Shown here piece by piece: positions 23,703 through 31,911 of a stretch of DNA of 64,000 nt. Under the pieces are notes generated by a model that ran no database searches, was not told the DNA's origin, and saw only the letters and a program-made list of their open reading frames with translations. Numbering within the stretch: position 1 is the stretch's first letter; the number at the start of each line of letters is the position of its first letter. Source of the stretch: Saccharomonospora piscinae (GTDB lineage Bacteria; Actinomycetota; Actinomycetes; Mycobacteriales; Pseudonocardiaceae). A program made the translations under genes and the position numbers. The stretch spans positions 248,001 through 312,000 of the forward strand of contig NZ_VCEK01000002.1 of assembly GCF_005862235.1 (NCBI RefSeq), given 5' to 3'.

Positions 23703-24129
23703 CCGCGACGCGAGCCCGGAGGGGTCGGCGACCGAGCCACCCGCCACGGCCAGCGGGCCGGGACGGGTGCTGGTCGCCGTCTACGCGATCTTCGCGGTCG
23801 GTGCCACCTCCCGGGCGGCGGCACAGATCGCGACGCGGTTCGGCGAGGCACCCGTGCCCTACGCGCTGTCGGCGCTGGCCGCCCTCGTGTACGTCCTGGC
23901 CACACTGGCGCTGGCCCGGCGGGGGGTGCGCTGGTGGCGGGTGGCCGTACTGGCATGCGCCTTCGAGATGACCGGCGTGCTCGTCGTGGGAACGGTCAGC
24001 GTGGTGCTGCCCGGGGCGTTCCCCGACGCGACGGTCTGGTCGAACTACGGGATGGGCTACCTGTTCATCCCGCTCGTGCTGCCGGTGTTCGGGCTGTGGT
24101 GGCTGCGCCGGACGGCGCCGCGCCGGTAG
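23695..24129 (+). CDS. Small membrane protein, second gene of the pair
   Basis: 144 residues from a GTG overlapping the previous gene. An N-terminal hydrophilic, Pro/Ser-rich 25 residues precede four membrane helices (about 25-45, 55-77, 83-105 and 117-137). Short positively charged loops (RRGVRWWR, end LRRTAPRR) suggest cytosolic ends. Not recognised. The convergent membrane gene ends two bases away. Confidence 0.7.
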   Translation: MRDRDASPEGSATEPPATASGPGRVLVAVYAIFAVGATSRAAAQIATRFGEAPVPYALSALAALVYVLATLALARRGVRWWRVAVLACAFEMTGVLVVGTVSVVLPGAFPDATVWSNYGMGYLFIPLVLPVFGLWWLRRTAPRR

Positions 24130-24130
24130 C

Positions 24131-24478
24131 TCACCAGAAGACCGCGATGCCGACGTTGACCAGTGTCAGCGCGGCGATCGTGTAGAGCAGACCCTTCCCG
24201 GCCTGAGGCTTGCGCCAGAGGATGTGCGCGAGCACCAGCACCGCCACGGCGACGACGAGTTTCACGGCGATCTTGGTGTTGTCGACGTCGGTGTCGACAA
24301 GTCCCGCCGAGGCGATGCCGGTCAGTGCCACGCCGGTGATCACCTGGGTTCCGGCGCCGGTCATCAGCACCATCGCGCTGGGGGAGTTCGGAGCGGTCAG
24401 CCGCAGCACGACGCCGCTGACGAGCAAGGCCATACCGAGCAGGTGGAGAACGACAAGGAGGTCGTAGACGATGTCCAT
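24131..24478 (-). CDS. Small membrane protein behind a BlaI-type operator
   Basis: 115 residues with four membrane helices (about 5-25, 38-58, 70-88 and 97-113). LVVLHLLGMALLVSGVVLRL at the N-terminus resembles small integral proteins found with copper/heme or CopD-like genes, but no ligand cluster is visible. ATG at 24478. The palindrome at 24489 is only 11 bases upstream, between the M56 stop and this start, so this gene can be switched separately from blaI-M56. Confidence 0.7.
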   Translation of the reverse strand: MDIVYDLLVVLHLLGMALLVSGVVLRLTAPNSPSAMVLMTGAGTQVITGVALTGIASAGLVDTDVDNTKIAVKLVVAVAVLVLAHILWRKPQAGKGLLYTIAALTLVNVGIAVFW

Positions 24479-24488
24479 CGCGGCAAGA

Positions 24489-24505
24489 TACTACAAGTCG
24501 TAGTA
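24489..24505. promoter_or_regulatory. BlaI-type operator, second site
   Basis: TACTAC-AAGTC-GTAGTA, perfect 6-bp arms. Its right half AGTCGTAG matches the arms of the site at 23306. It sits between the M56 peptidase stop and the start of the small membrane gene. Confidence 0.65.
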
Positions 24506-24506
24506 A

Positions 24507-25403
24507 TCAGTGCAGTGGTACGGCGAAAATGCTCGCCGAGGTCGCCAGCGCAGTCAGCAACAGCCCGCACGCCAGCGGCCACACCAGGGGAAACGCCAGC
24601 CGCTCCGGGTGCCGCAGCCGCCGGATCCGCGCCTGCACCGGCGTGTCGGCCGCCGCCACGGCCAGCGCACCGGCAGGCGCCCCCGCCGGCCCGCTCGCGT
24701 GGAAGCGCTCCAGCGCACGCGCCAGCGGTTCCCTGCCGTGCTGGCGCGCGGCCCGGTCGTCGGCACACATCTCCACCAGCAGCTCGATGGTCGAGCTCAC
24801 CCGCGTCAGCACCTGACTGCGCGGCAGCAACCGCCGCAACGCCTGGAACGGCGCGATCACCAGATCGTGCCGCTCGCGCGCGTGAGCCCGCTCGTGTGCC
24901 AGCACGGCGGCCAGCTCCACCTCGCTGAGCAGGCGGCGCGCCCCGGCGCTCACCACGATGTGCGGATGACGGCCCGGCACGCAGTACGCCACCGCCATCG
25001 GATGATCCACCACGAAGGCGTCCGAGTTCGGCTGCGCCACGAGCTGCAACAACAGCCGGTGCCGGGCCCGCGCCCGCGCCGTGCTCCGAAACGACAGGAA
25101 CTGGTTCACCACCAGCCACCCCGCCAGCAGCAGCCCCGCCGCCACCGCGGCGAGGTGCCACACGTCGAGCTCCGACCAGCGGCTCGGCAGGTCCAGCAAC
25201 GCGGGCAGGAATCCCCGGTGAAACGGCGCGAGGCCGAAGCCGAGCAGAACCCCGACCGCGGCCACCACGAACGTCAGTCCACTGATCTGCCACAGCACCA
25301 GCGCGGGCCGGGGATGCGCGTACGTCCACCGGCTCCGCAGCAGCCACACCATGACCACCACGGCGACGACCGCCGCCACCACCTGGTGCCCGAGCAGGAT
25401 CAC
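24507..25403 (-). CDS. M56/BlaR1-like membrane metallopeptidase
   Basis: 298 residues, about the length of Rv1845c-type BlaR homologues, which lack a penicillin-binding sensor domain. Membrane helices lie near 5-22, 30-55, 90-105 and 275-296. The zinc motif HERAH in AAVLAHERAHARERHDL is intact, and the M56 signature CVPGRHPHIVVSAGARRLLS precedes it. The GTG start overlaps the blaI stop (GTGA). In known systems the protease triggers BlaI cleavage and derepression; here the inducing signal is unknown. Confidence 0.9.
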   Translation of the reverse strand: MILLGHQVVAAVVAVVVMVWLLRSRWTYAHPRPALVLWQISGLTFVVAAVGVLLGFGLAPFHRGFLPALLDLPSRWSELDVWHLAAVAAGLLLAGWLVVNQFLSFRSTARARARHRLLLQLVAQPNSDAFVVDHPMAVAYCVPGRHPHIVVSAGARRLLSEVELAAVLAHERAHARERHDLVIAPFQALRRLLPRSQVLTRVSSTIELLVEMCADDRAARQHGREPLARALERFHASGPAGAPAGALAVAAADTPVQARIRRLRHPERLAFPLVWPLACGLLLTALATSASIFAVPLH

Positions 25404-25765
25404 GTCTGCTCGCCCTGCTCATCGTGTCGCAGCGCCTGCCGCAACGCGTCGGCCTCGTCGCTCGTCACCGACTGCGCGAAGTGCACCAGCGCCGACCCGC
25501 GGTCGCCACTCAGCTCCAGCGCCTCCAGCATCAGCTCCGCGACGTACGCCTCGCGGCCCGCCTCGGGCTCGTACAGCCAGGCGCGGCCGTCCCGCCTGCG
25601 GCGGACGACCCCCTTGGCGGCCAACCGGGTGAGCACCGTCATCACGGTGGTGTAGGCGAGCCCGCGATCCCCCAGAGCGGCATGCACGGCGCGCACACTG
25701 ACGGGTTCGTCGCGTGCCCAGAGCACCTCCATCACCGCGCGCTCCAGTTCTCCGAGCCTAGCCAC
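25400..25765 (-). CDS. BlaI/MecI-family repressor
   Basis: About 121 residues from a GTG at 25765. The winged-helix core is complete: LGELERAVMEVLWA, VSVRAVHAALGDRGLAYTTV (recognition helix) and RLAAKGVVRRRRDGRAWLYEP (wing). The C-terminal dimer helices end in a charged tail. It is coupled to the M56 gene. No clear TACTAC palindrome is seen in its own upstream 100 bases, whereas two occur in front of nearby membrane genes, so the main targets may be those. Confidence 0.92.
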   Translation of the reverse strand: MARLGELERAVMEVLWARDEPVSVRAVHAALGDRGLAYTTVMTVLTRLAAKGVVRRRRDGRAWLYEPEAGREAYVAELMLEALELSGDRGSALVHFAQSVTSDEADALRQALRHDEQGEQT

Positions 25766-25945
25766 AGCCACCCCTTCACTTCCCGGTTCGCCAGTGATTG
25801 AACCACGAACCGGTGTACGGCGGTCGCGACCAGCGCCGCGAAGGCGAGCCATCGACGCACCCGTTCGAGGGAACGTGGGCCAAGAGCGAACGGCGTCGGC
25901 AGCGTCCTGCGACGATCACCGTGCGTGTCGAATCCTGGGGGACGG

Positions 25946-26647
25946 ATGTCGGTCGAACGCCTGGCCGTTGCGGTCGATCGGGTGCTGGCATTACGGCCAC
26001 TGCCCGCGCTGCGTGAAGCGGACGGCTACCTTGCCGAGGCCACGGAGATGCTCGGCGCCATCGCCGCAGGCAGCGCGGCTCGCGAACTCGCGGAGGCGGT
26101 GGCCGGGCTGCTGGCCGCCCGCGAGGCGGTGGCCGAGATCCACCTGCTGTGTGACGCGACCGATGAGGCACTCGGCCGGTATCTGGCCGCGCTCGGAGCG
26201 GCGTCGCCGGGCCCGCCCACGGCAGCGGGGCCACAACCGTCGCCGTCACCGACCCCGCAGCCGACGGCTTCGCCTGATGCCACCCTGGTCGCCGAGGTCC
26301 GGCGGCGGGGCCACAAGATCACCCCGGAGCGGATCGTGCGGATCGCCCGACTTCCCGACGACCGGATCGTGTGGCTGGAGGAGGGCAACGAAGGCAGTGG
26401 ACTGGCGCACATCGAATCCGAACACTCGCTCCACTTCGAACGTCACGGCGTGGCGAAACACGACATCGTCGACCTTGTGTTCGCTGCGCTGCTTCGGGGG
26501 CGTTACTGCGGCTTGAGCGGCACCGACCGACCTGTTTACGAGGTCTCATACAGAGGTCGAACCACGCGGATCGCCGTGACTGTAGGCCGCAACGGTTACA
26601 TTGTGGGCGCGAACCCGGTCAAACTGAACCGGAAGCTGAAGGGATGA
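25946..26647 (+). CDS. Putative polymorphic toxin with C-terminal BECR-type RNase-like domain
   Basis: 233 residues; ATG preceded by GGGGGAC. Residues 1-90 form an all-helical N-terminal domain of the kind that precedes toxins in actinomycetes. A Pro/Ser/Thr linker (about 95-115) follows, then a compact C-terminal domain (about 130-233). That domain has WLEEGN, GLAHIESEHSLHF with two His, RPVYEVSYRG and RIAVTVGRNGYIVGANP. From memory this pattern fits colicin-D/BECR-fold nucleases; I could not run a search. No secretion signal is present, so export would be through an ESX or similar route. A small acidic gene three bases downstream is the likely immunity gene. Confidence 0.6.
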   Translation: MSVERLAVAVDRVLALRPLPALREADGYLAEATEMLGAIAAGSAARELAEAVAGLLAAREAVAEIHLLCDATDEALGRYLAALGAASPGPPTAAGPQPSPSPTPQPTASPDATLVAEVRRRGHKITPERIVRIARLPDDRIVWLEEGNEGSGLAHIESEHSLHFERHGVAKHDIVDLVFAALLRGRYCGLSGTDRPVYEVSYRGRTTRIAVTVGRNGYIVGANPVKLNRKLKG

Positions 26648-26650
26648 CCA

Positions 26651-27010
26651 GTGGACGAACCTGAAGGGGCGACCGAAATATCGGTCATGTTCGACTGGGG
26701 CACCGGCCCGTTCTGGATTTCAACGCAAGATGACCCACTGCCCGATGCCTACGGGGTCGACGAACTGAGCGACCTGTTCCCGGTCAGCGAGGAACTGGTC
26801 ACACATTTCTTGCGATGGAATGAGAAAATGCAGGGCACGTACAACGACGACGATCCGGCTTCATCGGGGTTAACCGACCCACGCGAAAGACAAGACTGGA
26901 TCGACGAAGGCATCGAGTTGACCCGTCGGCTCAAGACAGAAGTCGGCTCGACCGTTCGCGTCGAGTACCGCCCGTTCGGAAAGCCAGTGAACTTCGACGC
27001 GCCGCCGTGA
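26651..27010 (+). CDS. Small acidic protein, probable immunity partner of the toxin
   Basis: 119 residues, clearly acidic (many Asp/Glu, e.g. NDDDPASSG and DWIDEGIEL), as expected of a protein neutralising a basic nuclease domain. GTG start three bases after the toxin stop, with an AAGGG site inside the toxin gene. No known domain recognised and no membrane segment. Base composition is a little lower in G+C than the flanks. The immunity role is an inference from size, charge and linkage. The 21-bp repeat follows its stop within ten bases. Confidence 0.55.
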   Translation: MDEPEGATEISVMFDWGTGPFWISTQDDPLPDAYGVDELSDLFPVSEELVTHFLRWNEKMQGTYNDDDPASSGLTDPRERQDWIDEGIELTRRLKTEVGSTVRVEYRPFGKPVNFDAPP

Positions 27011-27017
27011 GGCTCTC

Positions 27018-27053
27018 AACCTGCGGACACGGCTACACAGGCTGCGGACACGG
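27018..27053. repeat. 21-bp repeat, about 1.7 copies, inverted orientation
   Basis: CTACACAGGCTGCGGACACGG (27033-27053) preceded by a partial copy (27018-27032), i.e. the reverse complement of the units at 7800 and 52110. It lies between the stops of two convergent genes (27010 and 27056). Confidence 0.9.
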
Positions 27054-27055
27054 CG

Positions 27056-27310
27056 TCAGCTCGACGCCGTCACCGCGTCCCTCGCCTTCGCGCCCTGTTC
27101 GCTCATCTGGCGGGCGCAGTGGGCGCAGCAGAAGAAGCGGCCCTCCACCTCGATGCCGTGGCCGACGACTCGGCATCCGCAGTGCTCGCAGATGGGCGCG
27201 AGCCGGTGGATGGCGCACTCGAACGAGTCGAACGTGTGTACCCCGCCACCCACCGTGCGGATCTCGAACGTCATCGCGTAGTCGTTGCCGCACACCTCAC
27301 ACTGGGCCAT
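27056..27310 (-). CDS. Small Cys-rich zinc-ribbon protein
   Basis: 84 residues with four CxxC-like pairs: CEVCGNDY, FECAIH, CEHCGCRVVGHG and FFCCAHCA. The arrangement suggests one or two structural zinc sites. Similar small proteins are widespread in actinobacteria and sometimes called metallothionein-like; function unknown. ATG at 27310. The last 15 residues are a charged, probably disordered tail ending next to the 21-bp repeat. Confidence 0.75.
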   Translation of the reverse strand: MAQCEVCGNDYAMTFEIRTVGGGVHTFDSFECAIHRLAPICEHCGCRVVGHGIEVEGRFFCCAHCARQMSEQGAKARDAVTASS

Positions 27311-27376
27311 CGCTTCCCACCTCCGTCGTCTGGGTCATGCGGAGATAGGCATTCCCGAATGTGGGGGCCGAAAACG

Positions 27377-29389
27377 TCACCTCCCCAGTCGGGAGGGCCA
27401 CCAGCTTCGCTTGCCGATGTCGATGGTCAGCGCCGGCACGAGCAGCGAGCGCACCACCAGGGTGTCGAGCAGCACGCCGAAGGCCACGATGAACGCGAGC
27501 TGCGCGAGGAACAGGATCGGCAGCACCGCGAGCGCGGAGAACGTCGCCGCGAGCACCACACCTGCCGAGGTGATCACACCGCCGGTCACGGTCAGCCCGC
27601 GCAGGGTGCCCTGGCGGGTGCCGTGGGTCAGCGCCTCCTCCCTGACCCGGGTCATGAGGAAGATGTTGTAGTCGATGCCCAGCGCCACCAGGAACACGAA
27701 CGCGAACAGCGGCACGGCGGGGTCGGCGCCCGGGAAGCCGAAGACGTGGTTGAACACCAGCGCTGCGACACCCATCGTGGCGGCGAAGGACAGCACCACG
27801 GTGCCGATCAGGACCAGTGGCGCCACGATCGCCCGTAGCAGCAGCGCCAGCACCAGGAACACCACCACCAGCACGATCGGGATGATCACCGCGCGGTCGC
27901 GCTGCGAGGTCGTGCGGGTGTCGAGTTGCTCGGCGGTCGCGCCGCCGACCCTGGCGTCCGCGCCCGGCACGTCGTGGACGGCGCCACGCAGACGTTCCAC
28001 GGTCGCGATCGCCGCGTCCGAATCGGGCGGGTCGGTCAGCACCGCCTCGACGCGCGCCAGCCCGTCGGCCCGGCCGGTGATCTCCGCACCGGACACGCCG
28101 TCCACCTCGCTCGCGGCACGAACGGCGTCGGCCCGGCCCGCGTCGGCGATCACCACGGCTGGCGAGCCCGCACCGCCGGGGAAGTGGCGCGACAGCACCT
28201 CCTGCCCTGCGACGGACTCCACGGGGTTGAGGAAGACGTCGGACTCCGATGTTCCGCTGGCCTTGAGCTGCGGCACGAAGGCCACCCCGGCCAGCAGCAC
28301 CAGCGAGGTCACCACCCAGACGGCGCGCGGTGCGCGGTCCACCCGCGTCGCGACCCGGCCCCAGATGCCGCCCGACTCCGGTGGGGTCGAACCCTCACGC
28401 GGCCGGAACGGCCAGTACGCGGTCCTGCCGAAGACGGCGAGCACGGCGGGCAGGAAGGTCACGGACGCCAGCAGTGAGGCCGCGATCCCGATGGCGGCGA
28501 CCGGGCCGAGCCCCTTGTTCGATTCGAGATCGCTGAACAGCAGGCACAGCACACCGAGGATCACCGTGCCCGCCGACGCGGCGATCGGTTCGATGGTGGC
28601 GCGCCAGGCGGCACGCACGGCGGTGACCCGGTCGGGCGTCGTCCGCAGTTCCTCGCGATAGCGCGACACCAGCAGCAGCGCGTAGTCGGTGGCGGCTCCG
28701 AAGACCAGGATGAACAGGATGCCCTGGCTCTGCCCGTTGAGGCTGATGGCACCGGCGTCGGCGAGGAAGTAGACGAGCAGGCTCGCCAGCGACAGCGCGA
28801 ACACCGACGACAGCAGCACGAGCAGCGGCAGCAGCGGGCTGCGGTAGACGACCACGAGGATGAGGGCCACCACGGCGCCCGCCACGAGCAGCAGGAGGCC
28901 GTCGATCCCGCTGAACGCCTCCGAGAGGTCCGAGATCTGCCCCGCGGGCCCGGTGACGTAGACGTCGAGGCCGTCAGGGCGGTCCTGCGCCAGTGCCGCA
29001 CGCATCCGTTCGACGACGTCGCCCGGGTCACCGGCGACCGGCACGATCAGCCGCAGCGCGCGGCCGTCCTCGGAGGGCAACGGCGGCGATCCCTGGCTCG
29101 TCGCCTCCCATTCCGCGATCTGGTCGCCCTTTCCGGCCAGGTAGGCGGAGTCGGCCTCGGTCACGCCTCCCGCCCGCTCGGCGACGACGATCGCGGGGAC
29201 CTCGTCCGAGGTGGCGAAGCGGCGTTCGAGTTCGGCCACCTCGGTGGACTCGGCCGACGCGGGCAGGAAGGAGGAGTTGTCGTTCTCGGCGACGCTGCTC
29301 AGCTGGCCCGCGTACGGTCCACCGAGGGAACCGACGGCGAGCCAGGCGACGATGAGCAGGGCGGGGACCAGCCAGCGAACCGTGCGCAA
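27377..29389 (-). CDS. MMPL-family (RND) transporter
   Basis: 670 residues, about 12 membrane helices in two blocks (near 1-20, 165-330, 355-372 and 500-665) with two large external loops (about 25-160 and 375-490), as in MmpL/ActII-3 exporters. GAATDYALLLVSRYREEL and ALGIDYNIFLMTRVREEAL are the paired helix-4/helix-10 motifs with Asp-Tyr proton-relay residues. The TTG at 29389 is the only available start; no good ribosome site precedes it, so it may be leaderless. The divergent MarR regulator and the palindromes between them suggest drug or lipid efflux under MarR control. Confidence 0.9.
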   Translation of the reverse strand: MRTVRWLVPALLIVAWLAVGSLGGPYAGQLSSVAENDNSSFLPASAESTEVAELERRFATSDEVPAIVVAERAGGVTEADSAYLAGKGDQIAEWEATSQGSPPLPSEDGRALRLIVPVAGDPGDVVERMRAALAQDRPDGLDVYVTGPAGQISDLSEAFSGIDGLLLLVAGAVVALILVVVYRSPLLPLLVLLSSVFALSLASLLVYFLADAGAISLNGQSQGILFILVFGAATDYALLLVSRYREELRTTPDRVTAVRAAWRATIEPIAASAGTVILGVLCLLFSDLESNKGLGPVAAIGIAASLLASVTFLPAVLAVFGRTAYWPFRPREGSTPPESGGIWGRVATRVDRAPRAVWVVTSLVLLAGVAFVPQLKASGTSESDVFLNPVESVAGQEVLSRHFPGGAGSPAVVIADAGRADAVRAASEVDGVSGAEITGRADGLARVEAVLTDPPDSDAAIATVERLRGAVHDVPGADARVGGATAEQLDTRTTSQRDRAVIIPIVLVVVFLVLALLLRAIVAPLVLIGTVVLSFAATMGVAALVFNHVFGFPGADPAVPLFAFVFLVALGIDYNIFLMTRVREEALTHGTRQGTLRGLTVTGGVITSAGVVLAATFSALAVLPILFLAQLAFIVAFGVLLDTLVVRSLLVPALTIDIGKRSWWPSRLGR

Positions 29390-29402
29390 CGGTGTCCAAT
29401 CG

Positions 29403-29437
29403 TTCGACTATCGAAGTATTTCTCCCGATACTAGGGT
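29403..29437. promoter_or_regulatory. Candidate MarR operators between mmpL-like gene and marR
   Basis: TTCGA-CTA-TCGAA (29403-29415) is a perfect 5-bp inverted repeat. AGTAT-N8-ATACT follows at 29415-29432. Both lie in the 89-base divergent region, where a MarR dimer could cover both promoters. Confidence 0.5.
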
Positions 29438-29478
29438 CGGGGTGACACGGCAGCAATTCGGCGCGGAAGGAGCCGCCG

Positions 29479-29943
29479 GTGGACGACCGGGAGCTGATCC
29501 GGCAGGTGCGCAGGCTCACCGTGGAGGCGGACCGGTTCACCCACCTCTTCGGCGATCTGCACGACCTGCACCGCACCGACCTCACCGCACTCGTGGTGAT
29601 CATGGACGCGGCGGTGCGGGGCCACCCGGTGAGCCAGGGCGAACTCGCCGAGTCGCTCAACCTCAGCCCGTCGGCCACGACGTCCGTGCTCGACCGGCTG
29701 CAGCACGCGGGCCACCTCGAACGGCGCAGGGACACCGGTGACCGCAGGCGGGTGGTCCTGCACGTGCGGGACTCGGCGCTGGAACTCGGCCGCGACCTGT
29801 TCACCCCGCTCGGCGAGGCCTACGCCGCCGCGTGGCGGGAGTTCGACAGCGCCCAGCGCGACACGATCCTGCGCTTCCTCTCGGCCACCATCGAGGCCAC
29901 CGTGCGCACACGCACCGAGCTGCTCGAACGGGACGGCTCGTAG
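29479..29943 (+). CDS. MarR-family transcriptional regulator
   Basis: 154 residues. The winged helix-turn-helix is clear: VSQGELAESLNLSPSATTSV (helices 3-4) and LERRRDTGDRRRVVLHV (wing with the conserved D-x-R-R). The N- and C-terminal helices form the usual dimer interface. GTG start with GAAGGAG seven bases before. It probably represses the divergent MMPL exporter and itself. The following gene starts 11 bases after its stop and may be cotranscribed. Confidence 0.92.
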   Translation: MDDRELIRQVRRLTVEADRFTHLFGDLHDLHRTDLTALVVIMDAAVRGHPVSQGELAESLNLSPSATTSVLDRLQHAGHLERRRDTGDRRRVVLHVRDSALELGRDLFTPLGEAYAAAWREFDSAQRDTILRFLSATIEATVRTRTELLERDGS

Positions 29944-29953
29944 AGTCGGTGGG

Positions 29954-30880
29954 GTGACACCGTTCGACGCGAGCACTCCGTTGGTGTGCGACGGCGGCCT
30001 CGCCACCGAACTCGAGGCGCGCGGGCACGACCTCACCGACGCGCTGTGGTCGGCGCGGCTGCTGTTGGACGCGCCCGGCGAGATCGTGGCGGCGCACCGC
30101 GCGTTCTTCGAGGCGGGCGCGGCCGTCGCGACGACGGCGAGCTACCAGGCCTCGCTCGACGGCTTCGCCCGGCGCGGGCTCGGCCGAGCCCAGTTCGCCG
30201 CCCTGCTGCACCGGAGTGTCACTCTCGCACGCCAGGCCGCGGCCGAGGCGCCCGGCGAAGGACGGCACCGGTTCGTGGCCGCCTCGGTCGGGCCGTACGG
30301 CGCCGCGCTGGCCGACGGCGCGGAGTACCGGGGACGGTACGGCCTGACCACGCGGCAACTGCGGGACTGGCACCGGCCACGCCTCGACATCCTCGCCGAG
30401 GCCGCGCCGGACGTGCTCGCGCTGGAGACGGTGCCCGACGTCGACGAGGCCGAGGCGCTGGTCGAAGCGGTGGCCGGGCTCGGGGTTCCGGCGTGGCTGA
30501 CCTACTCGATCGCGGGCGAGCACACGCGCGCGGGGCAGCCACTGACCGAGGCGTTCGCCGTGGCGGCCGACTCACCCGACGTGGTGGCGATCGGGGTCAA
30601 CTGCTGCGCACCCGACGACGTGAGCGGCGCACTGGCACACGCGGGGGCCGTGACGGACAAGCCGCTGATCGTCTACCCGAACAGCGGCGAGAACTGGGAC
30701 GCCGCCCGGCGCCGGTGGTGGGGCCCGTCCCTGTTCACCCCGGAACGCGCGCGGCGCTGGTTCGCCGAGGGTGCCACCGTGGTGGGCGGCTGCTGCCGGG
30801 TGAGCCCGGCCGACATCGCCGGCACAGCCGACATATCCGACGTCAACGACCCAGCCGATATCGCCCCGGGGGCGGGGTAG
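29954..30880 (+). CDS. mmuM: Homocysteine S-methyltransferase
   Basis: 308 residues, the normal length. It has the (beta/alpha)8 zinc methyltransferase signatures: DGGLATELEARG at the N-terminus, GVNCCAPDDV near 215 and VVGGCCRVSP near 285, giving the three zinc Cys. The reaction is methyl transfer from S-methylmethionine (or SAM) to homocysteine, forming methionine. GTG at 29954. The last 20 residues form a degenerate AD-rich tail (ADISDVNDPADIAPG) beyond the usual end. It is convergent with the acyltransferase operon. Confidence 0.9.
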   Translation: MTPFDASTPLVCDGGLATELEARGHDLTDALWSARLLLDAPGEIVAAHRAFFEAGAAVATTASYQASLDGFARRGLGRAQFAALLHRSVTLARQAAAEAPGEGRHRFVAASVGPYGAALADGAEYRGRYGLTTRQLRDWHRPRLDILAEAAPDVLALETVPDVDEAEALVEAVAGLGVPAWLTYSIAGEHTRAGQPLTEAFAVAADSPDVVAIGVNCCAPDDVSGALAHAGAVTDKPLIVYPNSGENWDAARRRWWGPSLFTPERARRWFAEGATVVGGCCRVSPADIAGTADISDVNDPADIAPGAG

Positions 30881-30888
30881 GCCGGGTG

Positions 30889-31911
30889 TCACCGCACGGG
30901 CACGACGGCGGCGTACTGCGGCACCAACTCCGCTCCGAGCGAGGTCTTGAGCTTGGCCATCTTCTTGCCCAGCACCACGCCCCGGCGCCCGCGCTCGATC
31001 GACCACCGCACCAGCTCGCCGTACATGTGGAAGTAGGCGTCGGCCCGTCCGCCGTCCTCCACCGGCAGCGACGACCACGCGCGCGCGAGCGGCCACTGTG
31101 GATGGTCGTAGACGGTGGCGGCGGCCACCAGCCGCCGCGAGTTCCCGTCCCGGTAGCACAGCACGAACACGTCGGGCTGGAGCAGCAGCCGTCGCAGGTA
31201 TCCGACGAACTGCGGCAGCGGCACGATCGGCACATCGCGATGCTTGACCTCGTTGAGGCGCAACAACTCCGCAAGCTCGACGGCGTCCACCGCCGAGCCC
31301 GGGAGCACCTCCACGGTGAGGTCCACATCGGCCTCGATCGCGTCGAACACCTTGCGAAGCTGGGCTTTTCGTCGCCGGGGCAGCGACGCGAGCCAGTCGT
31401 CCCCGCTGGTGAAGCCAGCGGTGGGGACCCGCGCGATCGGCTCCGTCTCGCGGACAAGGTGAAACCGCCCGGCCAGCGTGGCGACCCCCTCGCCGGGCAC
31501 CTGCCGGATCAGCGTGGCCTTCATACCGGCTCCGAGCAGCCGCCGCATCGAGGGCAGGTACTCCGTCAGCAACCGGCCGCACCCGCCGTCGCCGTCGGTG
31601 TCGGCGAACCACCAGGCGGGAAACGCACCGCTGCCGGGCGCGCGGACGTCGAGGCCGCCGAGCAGCCCACCGCGGCGGGAAGTGGCGAACCGGTGGCGCC
31701 TGCTGCGGGTGCCGATCCACGCGGCGGCGACGAACCACCGTGGCCGGGAGCCCTCCAGCGTCACCGCCACGGACCACGGCGTTCGCGCGCACCACGCCTG
31801 CTGCCGCAGCACGTCCCACGCCCAGTCGCCGCGCAGCCCGGCCAGCGCGCGCAGCTCACGCCAGTACGGCGGTTCGGGGTCCACGCGCGGATCCAGTACC
31901 TCGCTCGTCAT
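30889..31911 (-). CDS. GNAT/FemAB-like acyltransferase, paralogue A
   Basis: 340 residues, one of four adjacent paralogues. The C-terminal half (about 190-340) fits an Acetyltransf_6/BioF2 or FemAB-like fold: SLPRRRKAQLRKVF, ELLRLNEVKHRD, VFVLCYRDGNSRRLVAAATV and the end GKKMAKLKTSLGAELVPQ. All four share an N-terminal 'DPR.DPEP..W..' opening and a C-terminal 'K.SLG...P....VP' ending. This copy is the most divergent: its tail lacks the PRPV residues found in B, C and D, and its GKKM stretch replaces the SAGR box. ATG overlaps the stop of copy B by four bases. Acyl or aminoacyl donor and acceptor are unknown. Confidence 0.6.
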   Translation of the reverse strand: MTSEVLDPRVDPEPPYWRELRALAGLRGDWAWDVLRQQAWCARTPWSVAVTLEGSRPRWFVAAAWIGTRSRRHRFATSRRGGLLGGLDVRAPGSGAFPAWWFADTDGDGGCGRLLTEYLPSMRRLLGAGMKATLIRQVPGEGVATLAGRFHLVRETEPIARVPTAGFTSGDDWLASLPRRRKAQLRKVFDAIEADVDLTVEVLPGSAVDAVELAELLRLNEVKHRDVPIVPLPQFVGYLRRLLLQPDVFVLCYRDGNSRRLVAAATVYDHPQWPLARAWSSLPVEDGGRADAYFHMYGELVRWSIERGRRGVVLGKKMAKLKTSLGAELVPQYAAVVPVR

